Source of the DNA: Elysia marginata | Lineage: Eukaryota; Mollusca; Gastropoda; Plakobranchidae | Reading direction: 5' to 3' | Assembly: GCA_019649035.1 (NCBI GenBank) | Contig: BMAT01012063.1 | Coordinates: forward strand, 8,693-42,028 | Length of the DNA stretch: 33,336 nt | Part shown: positions 22,901 to 29,892 of the stretch, piece after piece | How the letters are laid out: every line of letters starts with the position of its first letter | How positions within the stretch are numbered: the stretch's first letter is position 1 | Notes under the pieces: model-generated | Databases searched by the model: none | What the model was told of the DNA's origin: nothing | The model's input: the letters and a program-made list of their open reading frames with translations, nothing else | Translations under genes and position numbers: made by a program

Positions 22901-25900
22901 TGCTTGGGTTTAAGGGGGAAAACAGACTTGAACATGGGTACAGCGAGACGACTAGTGCGAGCTTTAAAGAAAGCAAGGAACTTTTGCGTAAACAAAGCCG
23001 GCAAGTCTATTGTATATGGGGAATACGGGGGGGAGGGGAGCTGATTGCAGCATTCTCATTGGCCATAGGAGGCCCTGTAAGCCTAGTGCAAGATGATAAC
23101 TGTACCGGTATCTAATTCTAAGCCAATACTATTGGTTGTAGATAAAGGGGGGGGGGGGGGAGGAGAGTCTTGTTACGTGCCCAGATAGGAGTGCCGTCAA
23201 AGCAGAGTTTTGTTTTTTTTTTCCATTATTTTTCATTAATCCTCTTCACATTCCTATTGCAAGAACATACTTACAGTGGGATTTTCCTTCTAGAACTAAA
23301 AATTCAGCTGTAGACATGTTCTACTGTATCTTTTTGAGTAATGAAAAGTCCAATTCGGGTCATCTAACACAGTAACTAAAATGGTAGGGTTTTTTTTTTT
23401 GTTTGGTTAGGTTTTTTTAAAGCATTGTAGGGGATGGATATAAATTACTAACACTCTTTCTTTCTGCAGCTGCCAGCGGTGTTGGTGTTTCTTATGGTGT
23501 GGGCTCCAATCATCAGAACAATTCTGTCAAACCTAACAATGTGGATAACAAACCACAATCTGCACCTATGGGAACAACGCCAGTTAATGTTAAAGTGAGT
23601 ACTTCCTTGCTTACTCTTCTTTTTGTACGCACATCATAATTTGTGGGGAAAAAAAACAATTTTGCTATAGCAGGTAAACTAAAGAGGCATGGGTGCAACT
23701 TTTCAAAAGAAATACTCAGTATTGTGCTTGTTATATTATGATGAAATTGGATTTTTTGTGTGTGTATGTGATGTGCATTTAGGTGCTATCATTATTTTGT
23801 ACTGACTTTCTTTCGTTGAAATTCACAGCCTGAAGTAAAGATGAACAATGCTCAGTCTTGGAATTCTATAGCAGCTGCTTGGCAACAGAAGTCTCAGTCA
23901 ACATTCGAACAGTTCAAGAAGATGAATGAAATGAAAGCTCAAAAGGTGAGACCAAAAATGAGACCAAATTTTGAGGTTATCTGTTACTCTAATTTTTAAG
24001 AAAAAAAATTTTATGTATAGGAAGCCATGAGCTAACTTCTTAATTTAAGGTGCGTTTTTACAAGCAAAAAAGAAAAACACACCTAAAATGTATTATCATT
24101 CAGGCATTTTGTTGTTACACACTATACATAGTTATAAATCAATTTTGTTTATAAGTGGTCTGTCTGGCCCCCATCAATATTGGATGCTGTGGCCCCCTTT
24201 TCTACTCCAATTGCAGGTTTTAAGAGGGTGGTGAACTGAAATAAAAAAATTTTAACTTAAAAAACTATTTCCTAAAGTTGGAGAACCTCTTTTCTTATCT
24301 TGTTGCTGGTTTTAAAAAAAATGTTTATTTCTATCTAGGAAACTTACTTAAAAAAGGCTGAAGAGCAAAAACAGAAATTGGCCAAGGAACATCAGAGAAT
24401 AGAGGAGGAAAAAAAGCGGTGAGTTGAAAAACATTTCCCTTAGTGGCTTCTTGATTTTTATCCCATCCCTTCCTGAGAGTTAATTCTCTCTGGACGCACT
24501 ATATTATGATCCTGCAACCATTTCATAGTAGGGAGAGATTCAGATTTTTTTATTCCATTGTGTCTCATTATACCTAAACATTTTTCTAACTCCCGTATTC
24601 AAATTGTTTGAAAGTATCTTTTGAGTCAGTGTAAAATTGTCTTCTATGTTTTTGTTTTCTCTGTGCTGAAACAGAAACCATGTCTTAACTGTCACACCTG
24701 AAAACTTGGTTTATTGTGTGTCACTTTTTTTATAAGACCATGATTCAGACAATGTGTGTTGAGTTTTATTAAACTATTGCTAATAGAAGATTGATAGCCT
24801 TATAAAAGAATTGAGTAATTTTATATATTTTTTTCTTCTGGAAGAAAAGAATCACCAGCAGTTGAAAAAATATTTGACATGTCTAAAATTATTGATGATA
24901 TTCATTTTTCAGTGAAAGAGAGGAAGAAGAAGGCATTGAGGCTGCTCGAAAACGCAAGCTAGAAGAAGATAAGGCAGAAGAGGAAAGGAAGAAACGGGAA
25001 AACATTGAGCAAATGAGGCGGGCTGCCCAAAGAAAGAGAGAAGCGGTAATTATAGCATAATCTAAGTCATTGTAATGATAAGCCAGTCGTCCTTTAGTTT
25101 GCAATCTCTCAAACAGCGTGTATTGTCAGTGGTAATTTACTATTGTAGAGGAGGCTAAATACAAATTTGATGATAAGCTTGCAACGGATTAGGTTGACCT
25201 TTCCCTGTACATCTTGCAAATTTTTTTTTGTATTGGTAAGGAAAATGTAATATTAATCCAGGCTCCAAATAGCCTTTTCCTAAATGTTGAGTATGGAGCA
25301 CATTTTCACAAAATCATGTGATGGCCCAGCAAAACCCCATTGAATCTGCCATCTAAACATTTCCAACTCTTCATTCATGAATTTCTTGCTCCTTTTTAAA
25401 CAAAATGTACTTTGCTTTATTAAGCTATCTTAACTAGATCCAGAGATAAGGTGTTTTATAGATTTTAAAGATAGTACAAAAATCAAAATTTAAAACATGT
25501 ATCTACACTTTCATTATAAGAGCTTAAATGGGAAGAGGTCAAAAGGTGAAAACAGAAGGAGGAAAATAAAAAATCTTACAGAGGACACACAAATACATTT
25601 AAAAGCCACTTTGACAGGTGGTTTCCACCTATCAAATAATTTAAATTGAGTATCTGTTGGATTGAACATAGTAAATTTCATTTTTCTTTTTTTACTGAGG
25701 ATTATTATATAACTTCATTTGAAGAATATTACAGTGAATTAAATCTTTCTTTCATTCTTCCTAAAGACAAAAGAGTCATTGTACAGGTATTTGATTAAAA
25801 ATGCCAATTAGAATAGTCTAAGATTTATTATTTTCATAACTGCTTTGAAAATGAATGCTCAAAAGTCTCGTGATTGAAAAAAATATCAAATGGGTCATAT

Positions 25901-26051
25901 GTATGTGTGCATCAAGTACAACAAAATATATTTCTTTCATGAAATTTTCGTGGTCTTTTTTTTTCTCTAACAGACTGCCAACAGGATCGACATGAATGCA
26001 CAGAATGATTTGATGGCTTCCTTTGAAGCCTCCTATCAAAATAGAGTGTAA
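4918..26051 (+). CDS. BET-family bromodomain protein, BRD4/fs(1)h-like, long isoform (23 coding exons)
   Basis: Chromatin reader that binds acetylated histones through two bromodomains and recruits elongation and chromatin factors in the nucleus. Joining 23 exons gives about 1182 residues with no frame break. Domains: BD1 about 44-152 (WPF shelf 66-68, acetyl-lysine-binding Asn125 in [10 protein letters not shown]), Ala-rich linker 153-264, BD2 about 338-452 (WPF 365-367, Asn424), acidic Ser cluster and coiled-coil motif B about 480-515, Lys-rich region about 515-550, ET domain about 617-690, SEED tract about 747-780, low-complexity linker 796-1047, Lys/Glu helix about 1063-1157, and C-terminal motif ([15 protein letters not shown]) near the end. 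In human BRD4 the equivalent tail binds P-TEFb. Vertebrates have four paralogues and flies one; I cannot say which applies here, so no symbol is given. The single long gene with a BRD4-type tail suggests the ancestral invertebrate form. Exon borders were read by eye from splice consensus, frame and homology; additional alternative exons may exist. Confidence 0.95.
5366..5566 (+). CDS. BET exon 2: leader and first half of bromodomain 1
   Basis: Residues 14-80, phase 0/0. A Pro run and a basic stretch (KSKQRRGR) precede [20 protein letters not shown] (helix Z) and the WPF shelf. Nearly every position can be matched to human BRD4 BD1. It ends MQLH, where human BD1 has LNLP; the His is discussed in the findings. 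Donor gtaaga at 5567. Confidence 0.95.
5943..6089 (+). CDS. BET exon 3: second part of bromodomain 1
   Basis: Residues 81-129, phase 0/0. Contains [20 protein letters not shown] (ZA loop and helix A) and [12 protein letters not shown] with the acetyl-lysine-anchoring Asn125. The BD1-specific Asp that follows the PG (human Asp144) is present. Donor gtaaga at 6090. Confidence 0.96.
6529..6597 (+). CDS. BET exon 4: helix C of bromodomain 1
   Basis: Residues 130-152, [20 protein letters not shown] then PQV, the last helix of BD1. Acceptor cctcag, donor gtgaga at 6598, phase 0/0. Confidence 0.95.
6783..7050. repeat. Diverged tandem duplication in intron 4 (about 120-133 bp units)
   Basis: Copy 1 (about 6783-6902) and copy 2 (about 6918-7050) both start AATCTAGGTCTAGAAAT and share the blocks GTCAACTTCAA, GGACCC and AACCTAAATAACGCT. 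They differ at many single bases and by small insertions. A run of CTAGATCTAGATCTAGAATC precedes copy 1. The source element is unidentified. Confidence 0.85.
7313..7648 (+). CDS. BET exon 5: low-complexity linker between bromodomains
   Basis: Residues 153-264, phase 0/0, 112 codons. It begins [15 protein letters not shown], matching the basic GRGR-type patch after BD1 in BRD proteins, then has seven Ala in a row and a Pro/Ala/Thr/Ser-rich disordered stretch. Noticeably more GC-rich than its introns. Acceptor ttttccag, donor gtagga at 7649. Confidence 0.93.
8277..8471 (+). CDS. BET exon 6: KRKADTTTP linker segment
   Basis: Residues 265-329, phase 0/0. [12 protein letters not shown] and [17 protein letters not shown] match the conserved linker of human BRD2/3/4 ([19 protein letters not shown]), which carries basic nuclear-localisation-like residues. 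The acceptor is tctag at 8276. Two gtaagt donors, at 8472 and 8487, lie 15 nt apart and in frame; using the second adds VSDAS. Confidence 0.93.
9481..9576 (+). CDS. BET exon 7: start of bromodomain 2
   Basis: Residues 330-361, phase 0/0. [20 protein letters not shown] corresponds to human SEQLKCCSGILKEMFAKKH, helix Z of BD2. Acceptor tattttag, donor gtaatc at 9577. Confidence 0.94.
9752..10521. repeat. Tandem duplication of about 240 bp in intron 7, first copy split by a transposon
   Basis: Copy A (9752-9834 plus 10117-10279) and copy B (10283-10521) are about 95% alike by eye. Both contain TTTCAGGTTTAAACCTGAAA, a perfect 20-nt palindrome (9771-9790 in copy A). Copy B reads straight through TTTACTATATTAAT, whereas copy A is interrupted at CTATAT by the 282-bp element below. 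Confidence 0.93.
9835..10116. mobile_element. Non-autonomous inverted-repeat transposon (MITE), copy 1
   Basis: Starts CAGGGATGCAAG and ends CTTGCATCCCTT, near-perfect 12-bp terminal inverted repeats. CTATAT flanks both sides as a 6-bp target duplication, confirmed by the empty site in the adjacent duplicate. No open frame. Ends starting CAGGG recall hAT or P-type families, but the short target duplication does not fit hAT (8 bp), so the superfamily is left open. Confidence 0.88.
10630..10731 (+). CDS. BET exon 8: bromodomain 2 ZA loop
   Basis: Residues 362-395, phase 0/0. [20 protein letters not shown] carries the WPF shelf (365-367). The ZA loop reads [17 protein letters not shown], with Pro379 where human BD2 has His. 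Acceptor gttttcag, donor gttagc at 10732. Confidence 0.95.
11009..11137 (+). CDS. BET exon 9: bromodomain 2 helices A-B and acetyl-lysine Asn
   Basis: Residues 396-438, phase 0/0. [20 protein letters not shown] contains the binding Asn424. Human BD2 has NPPDHEV here; this protein has NAQESDV, so the BD2-specific His is replaced by Ser428. Acceptor ttctttag, donor gtatgt at 11138. Confidence 0.95.
11403..11585 (+). CDS. BET exon 10: end of bromodomain 2, acidic Ser cluster, start of motif B
   Basis: Residues 439-499, phase 0/0. [14 protein letters not shown] closes BD2. [16 protein letters not shown] is the CK2-type phosphorylation cluster (NPS in BRD4), followed by QKLKDLQEQ, the first part of coiled-coil motif B used for BET dimerisation. 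Donor gtctgt at 11586. Confidence 0.95.
11812..12220 (+). CDS. BET exon 11: coiled coil, basic region, start of ET domain
   Basis: Residues 500-635 plus the first base of codon 636. [15 protein letters not shown] completes motif [19 protein letters not shown] is the basic region (BID in BRD4). A Pro/Lys-rich linker follows, then [20 protein letters not shown], the conserved opening of the ET domain. Acceptor ttttttcag, donor gtaagc at 12221, ends in phase 1. Confidence 0.95.
12542..12712 (+). CDS. BET exon 12: core of the ET (extra-terminal) domain
   Basis: Residues 636-692 with split codons at both ends (phase 1/1). [15 protein letters not shown] and [20 protein letters not shown] are almost identical to human BRD4 ET, which binds short Lys/hydrophobic motifs of partners such as NSD3 and JMJD6. 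Acceptor ctttacag, donor gtgagt at 12713. Confidence 0.97.
13783..13911 (+). CDS. BET exon 13: post-ET Lys/Glu segment
   Basis: Residues 693-735, phase 1/1. [20 protein letters not shown] and TKKPRKSN match human GKTKEELALEKKRELEKRLQDV and STKKPPKK. Acceptor attttcag, donor gtgagg at 13912. Confidence 0.94.
14533..14693. other. Assembly gap (161 Ns) in intron 13
   Basis: Run of N between exon 13 and exon 14. A small exon hidden here cannot be excluded, but the flanking exons join in frame and match the family without one. Confidence 0.99.
14959..15090 (+). CDS. BET exon 14: SEED (Ser/Glu/Asp-rich) tract
   Basis: Residues 736-779 plus the first base of codon 780, phase 1/1. After SGGDVNQ comes [20 protein letters not shown] and SESSDSET, the phospho-acidic tract that ends the part shared by BRD4 short and long isoforms. 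The donor is gttagg at 15091. If it is not used, the frame continues GGT TAG and stops at 15093-15095. Confidence 0.95.
15243..15441. mobile_element. 199-bp inverted-repeat element (MITE-like) in intron 14
   Basis: Starts CAGGGACGCCAAATG and ends CATTTGGCATCCCTG, a 15-bp terminal inverted repeat with one mismatch. Ends resemble those of the 9835 and 22442 elements (CAGGGAYGC), but the interior differs. No clear target duplication. It lies inside the candidate short-isoform 3'UTR. Confidence 0.75.
16802..16807 (+). terminator. Candidate poly(A) signal AATAAA for the short isoform
   Basis: AATAAA follows several TGTA words and precedes T-rich sequence (a T-rich block at about 16900-16912). Other AATAAA in the same intron are at 17139 and 18787. 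Confidence 0.35.
18163..18412 (+). mobile_element. tRNA-derived SINE, family 1, + orientation
   Basis: An A-box-like TGGGTAGGGCAGTTGG and a B-box-like GGTTCAACCCC about 35 bases later give the internal RNA polymerase III promoter of a tRNA head. A non-tRNA body follows (CACTTGATGGGTAGCT, AAAGTAAAAGTGGCGAGG, CAATGGCAAACTACCTCAC). A second copy lies inverted at 30722-30895. Ends are approximate. Confidence 0.8.
20405..20451 (+). CDS. BET exon 15: small Lys-rich exon opening the long-isoform tail
   Basis: Codon 780 (Glu, split) and residues 781-795, [15 protein letters not shown]. It follows the 5.3-kb intron. Acceptor gtttttacag, donor gtaagt at 20452. Phase 1 in, phase 0 out. Only the long isoform contains it. 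Confidence 0.88.
21020..21275 (+). CDS. BET exon 16: Pro/Ser/Ala-rich linker
   Basis: Residues 796-880 plus one base. Disordered, rich in Asn, Ser, Pro and Ala (for example [16 protein letters not shown]). Acceptor cttttcag. The donor gtacgg at 21276 was chosen because it keeps the next exon in a sensible frame; gtgata at 21281 would shift it. Confidence 0.85.
21666..21764 (+). CDS. BET exon 17: Pro/Thr-rich linker
   Basis: Residues 881-913, phase 1/1, 99 nt. Contains [20 protein letters not shown]. Low complexity, no domain. Acceptor ttttcag, donor gtgagt at 21765. Confidence 0.85.
22084..22359 (+). CDS. BET exon 18: Pro-rich linker with acidic Ser motif
   Basis: Residues 914-1005, phase 1/1, 276 nt. 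Pro/Ser/Ala-rich with [20 protein letters not shown], a possible phosphorylated patch. Codon use and GC are higher than in the introns. Acceptor attaccag, donor gtaagt at 22360. Confidence 0.87.
22442..22729. mobile_element. Non-autonomous inverted-repeat transposon (MITE), copy 2
   Basis: 288 bp in intron 18, same family and orientation as 9835-10116, with shared interior (TTCCGATTTTAGCAGGAATT, GGGCAGCCATAGAGTGTAAA). Ends are CAGGGATGCAAG and CTTGCATCCCTG. AATTTCA flanks both sides exactly, a 7-bp target duplication. Confidence 0.92.
23147..23160. repeat. G14 homopolymer in intron 18
   Basis: Fourteen consecutive G in an otherwise AT-rich intron. A shorter G-rich stretch is at 23029-23040. 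Confidence 0.9.
23470..23594 (+). CDS. BET exon 19: Asn/Pro-rich linker
   Basis: Residues 1006-1047. Contains [18 protein letters not shown]. Phase 1 in, phase 0 out. Acceptor tttctgcag, donor gtgagt at 23595. Confidence 0.86.
23829..23945 (+). CDS. BET exon 20: conserved SW...FEQFKK segment
   Basis: Residues 1048-1086, phase 0/0. [16 protein letters not shown] and [16 protein letters not shown] align with human BRD4 GSWASLVQKH and DSFEQFRRAAREKEE. This marks the start of the conserved C-terminal part found in BRD4-L, BRDT and fs(1)h-L. Donor gtgaga at 23946. Confidence 0.92.
24339..24418 (+). CDS. BET exon 21: charged helix, part 1
   Basis: Residues 1087-1112 plus two bases, phase 0/2. [20 protein letters not shown] is a Lys/Glu-rich helix as in human BRD4 (EKEKERLRQERMRSRED). 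Acceptor tatctag, donor gtgagt at 24419. This is the only phase-2 junction in the gene. Confidence 0.9.
24913..25045 (+). CDS. BET exon 22: charged helix, part 2
   Basis: Codon 1113 (split) and residues 1114-1157, phase 2/0. [20 protein letters not shown] and [12 protein letters not shown] correspond to the human ELARKREQERRRREAM helix before the C-terminal motif. Donor gtaatt at 25046. Confidence 0.92.
25974..26051 (+). CDS. BET exon 23: C-terminal motif and stop
   Basis: Residues 1158-1182. [20 protein letters not shown] aligns with human TIDMNFQSDLLSIFEENLF, the P-TEFb-interacting tail of BRD4-L. Here the sequence runs a few residues further (ASYQNRV) and lacks the final Leu-Phe. The TAA is at 26049-26051. 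Acceptor ctaacag. Confidence 0.94.
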   Translation, partial: TANRIDMNAQNDLMASFEASYQNRV

Positions 26052-26082
26052 AGGTTTAGCAGCACAGGCCAGGCGTATGAAA

Positions 26083-26294
26083 CAATCTTTTCTGGCAATC
26101 CAGATTTGCGCACTAGAATACTGGCCATATTGAACATGCTCCTTCTGGGTGAGGCAATCTTATCTGGCAAACAAGATTTGTGACTCCTATACTGGCCTAC
26201 CTTGGATAAGCTTTCTTCTGAGTGAGATGATCTTTACCGGCAAACAGATTTGTGTATACAATACTGGCCTTCCTAGGATCAACTTTTCCCCCAG
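26083..26294 (+). repeat. Three-copy tandem repeat, about 72-bp unit, in the 3'UTR
   Basis: The anchor TACTGGCC recurs at 26119, 26190 and 26262, spacing 71 and 72. Each unit also has a CAATCTT/TGATCTT start, CTGGCAA or CGGCAAA, and AGATTTG. Copies are diverged, so the array is old. It starts about 30 bp after the stop codon. Confidence 0.85.
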
Positions 26295-27044
26295 GTTGCC
26301 GATGTGTTGTTCTTTGCCGCCAATTGCCTCTAAACTTATGCAGTGTACATTCACATATCAGATTTAGATCTTCATTTCCTTTTTCCACTTTCCAACCTAT
26401 TTTTTTTCTTTTCATTTGTTTGTAGTATTTTAAGCCCTAAAAGAATCATGGAAAAGAACTTTAAAAAAAAAAAATTACCTATCTGAAACAGTGTATATTC
26501 TATGTGGACGCCAGGCCTGTGCTATGCATTTAAGCACCATCATTTTTTTACGATTTGCTTCCTCAAGCATTTTTATTTTTTGTTCATAGTTTATGTTTAA
26601 ATTTAAGATTTCCTCTCGTCTCTTTGCTAAATGGATAGTGAAGTAACAATAGCTGAAATTGATATTTTTAATATGCCCTGCTCTTGTTGAAGTCCTCTGA
26701 TTTTGTTAACTTTGTGAAATTGCCATATTTTACTTAGTCTATCAGTCTTTTTCTTCTGTTCTCAATTTTATATTCTGTCTATTGATGCATGTTTAACTTT
26801 CTTCATGTGCACTGTAGAAGTGTTGAGTAAAGCCCAGTTTTGTCTGTTAATAGAATTGAGTATATTATAGATATTTTTGAGGGAGCAAAATGACATCAAA
26901 ATGAAAGTGTAAACAATTCACAGAAATCTAAAAATCTAGATTCTTCTCACAAATGCGGTAGTCAAACTAAAAAAAAAAATCGTAATATGCTAGTTGTGGA
27001 AGGGTCTCGAATGCATTTAAATCTGCAATACAGCCTTAGGGCTG

Positions 27045-27050
27045 AATAAA
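27045..27050 (+). terminator. Candidate poly(A) signal AATAAA, proximal long-isoform site
   Basis: First canonical signal after the stop codon, giving a 3'UTR of about 1 kb. A SINE head begins within about 10 bases downstream, so downstream elements may have been altered. Confidence 0.4.
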
Positions 27051-27056
27051 GATATC

Positions 27057-27165
27057 AACCGCCTTTGTGGCCCAGCAGTAAGACACTTGCTCAGAGATCT
27101 GGAGGTGCGTGGTTTGATCCCCAGCCGAGTCAATTTGTGGGACCCCATCACATTAGATACAAATA
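27057..27165 (+). mobile_element. tRNA-like SINE fragment
   Basis: GTGGCCCAGCAGTAAGACA resembles an A box and GGTTTGATCCCC a B box about 35 bases on, then CAGCCGAGTCA closes a tRNA-like head. The body differs from the family at 18163. No intact tRNA fold is apparent, so a functional tRNA gene is unlikely. Confidence 0.6.
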
Positions 27166-27676
27166 ATTTTTTGTCATGTTTGCAAGTCATGCTGAACTTT
27201 CTTGTAGCAGCATCTAACTTACAATAAGTTACAGCACTTCATAGTTCTTCATAACCTAAGTAAAAATTTGGTCTTTCCTGTTTTCTGATGCATTTTTTCT
27301 TCTTTGTATTGATAGGATTAGTTATGTATTATACAGACCAAAATTTTTCGTAGCCTATGGTTATTTAGGAAGTTTGAGCCATATTTAAATAGCAATGTTT
27401 TAAGCTGAAAACCAAAGTTGTTTTAAATAGTTACTTATCTTAAGTCTTTCCGAATTTCCATTTTAACAAAGGGAATTTGTTCTTAGTTAAACATATTTTG
27501 ATATTCTATTAAACAATCTTTATCTTTCTTTTTTGAGAAAAAGGATCACTGATTTGTTCTAGTTAAAAAAAAATTTGATACCGATACTCATCTTCCGAAA
27601 ATTGCTATTTTTGCAATTTAGACTTTTAATCTTATGGCCAACTTAGTTGGTATACAGTGAAGTCTTCCCAAATCTT

Positions 27677-27809
27677 AATTCTTATGATATGCCATAGTCA
27701 TATAGATATGGCTAGGAGAGTTTTTAGGGGGAAAAACGTAAATTGAAATTCTTATGATATGCCATAGTCATATAGATATGGCTAGGAAAGTTTTTAGGTG
27801 GAAAAACGG
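27677..27809. repeat. Tandem duplication, 70-bp period
   Basis: AATTCTTATGATATGCCATA starts at 27677 and again at 27747. The following bases (GTCATATAGATATGGCTAGG) are identical, then a few substitutions appear. Each unit contains GCCATA...TATGGC, able to form a small stem. The high identity implies a recent event. Confidence 0.95.
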
Positions 27810-28671
27810 TTACCTAAAGCCATTTTTGTTTTTTGATTAGCCACGGTACTCGGTTTATTCAACTGTAGATTTGCTAGGTTATTAACCTCTTATTGACAGA
27901 GGTATTGTCAATGCTATGATGTGGCATTTTTGGTTAAAGAGTGGTTATATTCCTATGTTTTTAACATTGCTGAACTCCAATTATAATATCTCTACGTTAA
28001 ATGCCCCTTTTACGCAGTGCAAAACATGAAGTATGTTGTACAACTAAGCATCACACAAAATCCGCTCATTAGAAGACGTACAATGTACGTCATGTCTGCA
28101 TCTTGTCATGAAAAATAGAATGTACGGCATGTATTATATGATGGGGTTAACGTGCATTGATGAAGTTTTTTTTACAGTTCAAAGCAAATGTTGTAGAGGG
28201 TATTCAAACCTCTTTTACTCTGCCAAAATGATCTCTCTCTCTTTAGTTCACATTGAGGTGGTGGCGTCTCAGATTACAGGAATCATTATTGTATAATGAG
28301 TGAACTGATAATTTCCCAAGTTGGAGAACAAAATATTTGACTTTCTGTGTTGTGAAATAAGCCATACAAACCTAGTCGTGATTCCTCTCCACTTGTCTCT
28401 TTGTGCTCATCCTCACGCTATCAAATTTGAATTGTCCTGCCTGTAAATGTTGGACGTTGCATGTTGCTTCGTTTATGAGTGAGAATTTTATGCTTTCAAT
28501 TTGCAAAATCTCTTTGTTTATGGGGCTTCTTATTTTCAGAGTTGTGGCCCACTTTGTTGAAGCATAATATTTCATTGAATCTTTGTGGAAGCAGGAAAGT
28601 TCAAAGGGTCACATTGCTGTCTGTGGGTAGTACTTTTATGTTCAATGCCTTTCCCATTCTTGCCTCACTGA

Positions 28672-28677
28672 AATAAA
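28672..28677 (+). terminator. Candidate distal poly(A) signal AATAAA
   Basis: AATAAA followed 20-50 bases later by GT-rich sequence (GTGGTTG, GATAGGTGATG), the arrangement expected of a cleavage site. Confidence 0.35.
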
Positions 28678-29766
28678 AGTGAGCAGATCATGTGGTTGAA
28701 ATGATTTGATAGGTGATGAAAACCTGTGGCAAAATGTAACAAAGTGGCTGCAACAATCTTCTCCTTTTCTCTTCCTTTACTTTTTTTTTTTAATTATTTG
28801 TTTTTGTTGTGATGAGCTTATGCAGCCAGATTTGTTGTTTTGTATTTGTTTTATGCCTTCGTAACAGATTCTTGACATTCGTTTTTTTGTTTTATGCCCG
28901 TGTGGGAGTATTTCATACTTAGTCTGCTTTGTGGTTGTAATGCGTTTTCCAACAGTGATTGTCAAAATGTTTGAATATTCCATGGACATACTCTGGTGCT
29001 GCATTTTTTTTTTTACTCACTTCATGGCAAGAACCTATTTGTGTGTGTTGAGGAATGTGAATATCTGTCTTACTACTGGCGTGTTTGATCTGATTCATTT
29101 TTTTCCTGTAAAATATTCATGTCATTTTTTCCATTTATGTACTTTGTCTTTAATTTCTGTAAATCTTTGACCATATTGGCCTGATGTCTTAGAATAAGAA
29201 AAAAATATATAAAAAAATCATTATATTAATTATTATGTGCATTGAAAAAAGATTAACAAAGGAAAATTTTTTTATAGTCTGGGGTATTGTAGTTAAACAA
29301 ATGCTTGATTTTTGTCTTCTTCTATGATTTAAAATGTATGTAAATGATTCAGATGTTGTTTCTATTAGTAATCACTCTGTTATCTGCTGGTGGTCTTGTA
29401 TATTGAGCAGTCACAAGAACAGCTCTGTACCATTCTTTAGGATACAAGTATCGGGTAGCCTACTTAGAAATGCTATCGATCAGTGTCACTGTCTTTAAAC
29501 AGTAAAGGTCCTTCTATGAAGGAAGTGATAACTCGTGCTGGTACAGAGCTTGTATTAAAGCAGTTGCAATCAAATAAAGTTTTGTTGGTAAAGGCTCTGT
29601 CATTACTTGCTTGTGAACAGTTGCATTTGTCTCGCAGCCAGTGCAAACGAGGTGGATGTGGCAATTTTCACATTCTGAGGTGTAGCTGTTTTGAACAACT
29701 TTTTTCTTGCCTTCCAAATGTTAAAAAATAGACTAAAATAATCAAATTTTTGAAGAAAGATATTAA

Positions 29767-29892
29767 CCCCTTTGCTGCCAGGCCAAACATATTATTTCCC
29801 TGCTAAAAAGGAGACTTGCAATTTTTTTCAGTTTGACTATTTTCTAACAAATTTTTTGAATGGCCAAGGCAACATAACCGGCAGTGAAGGGG
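29767..29892. mobile_element. piggyBac-like MITE, 126 bp
   Basis: Flanked by TTAA on both sides (29763-29766 and 29893-29896). Terminal inverted repeats CCCCTTTGCTGCC and GGCAGTGAAGGGG pair with two mismatches. A TTAA target and CCC-starting ends are typical of piggyBac-type elements. No coding capacity. Confidence 0.8.

Larger units (their letters stand above)
4957..25973 (+). other. Introns of the BET gene: overview of non-coding content
   Basis: Introns 4 (6598-7312), 7 (9577-10629), 14 (15091-20404) and 18 (22360-23469) hold the repeats and elements listed separately. Intron 12 (12713-13782) has a more GC- and CpG-rich block at about 13230-13540 that looks like foreign or repeat sequence. 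In introns 1, 2, 3, 5, 6, 8, 13 (apart from the gap), 15, 16, 17, 20, 21 and 22 I see only AT-rich sequence without recognisable features. All use GT donors and AG acceptors. Confidence 0.8.
26052..28677 (+). other. 3'UTR of the long isoform (end uncertain)
   Basis: Non-coding sequence after the TAA. Candidate poly(A) signals are AATAAA at 27045-27050 (directly after a small hairpin CAGCC-TTAG-GGCTG at 27031-27044), 28672-28677 (followed by GT-rich sequence) and 29573-29578. The true end cannot be chosen from sequence; the interval given stops at the second signal. Confidence 0.5.
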
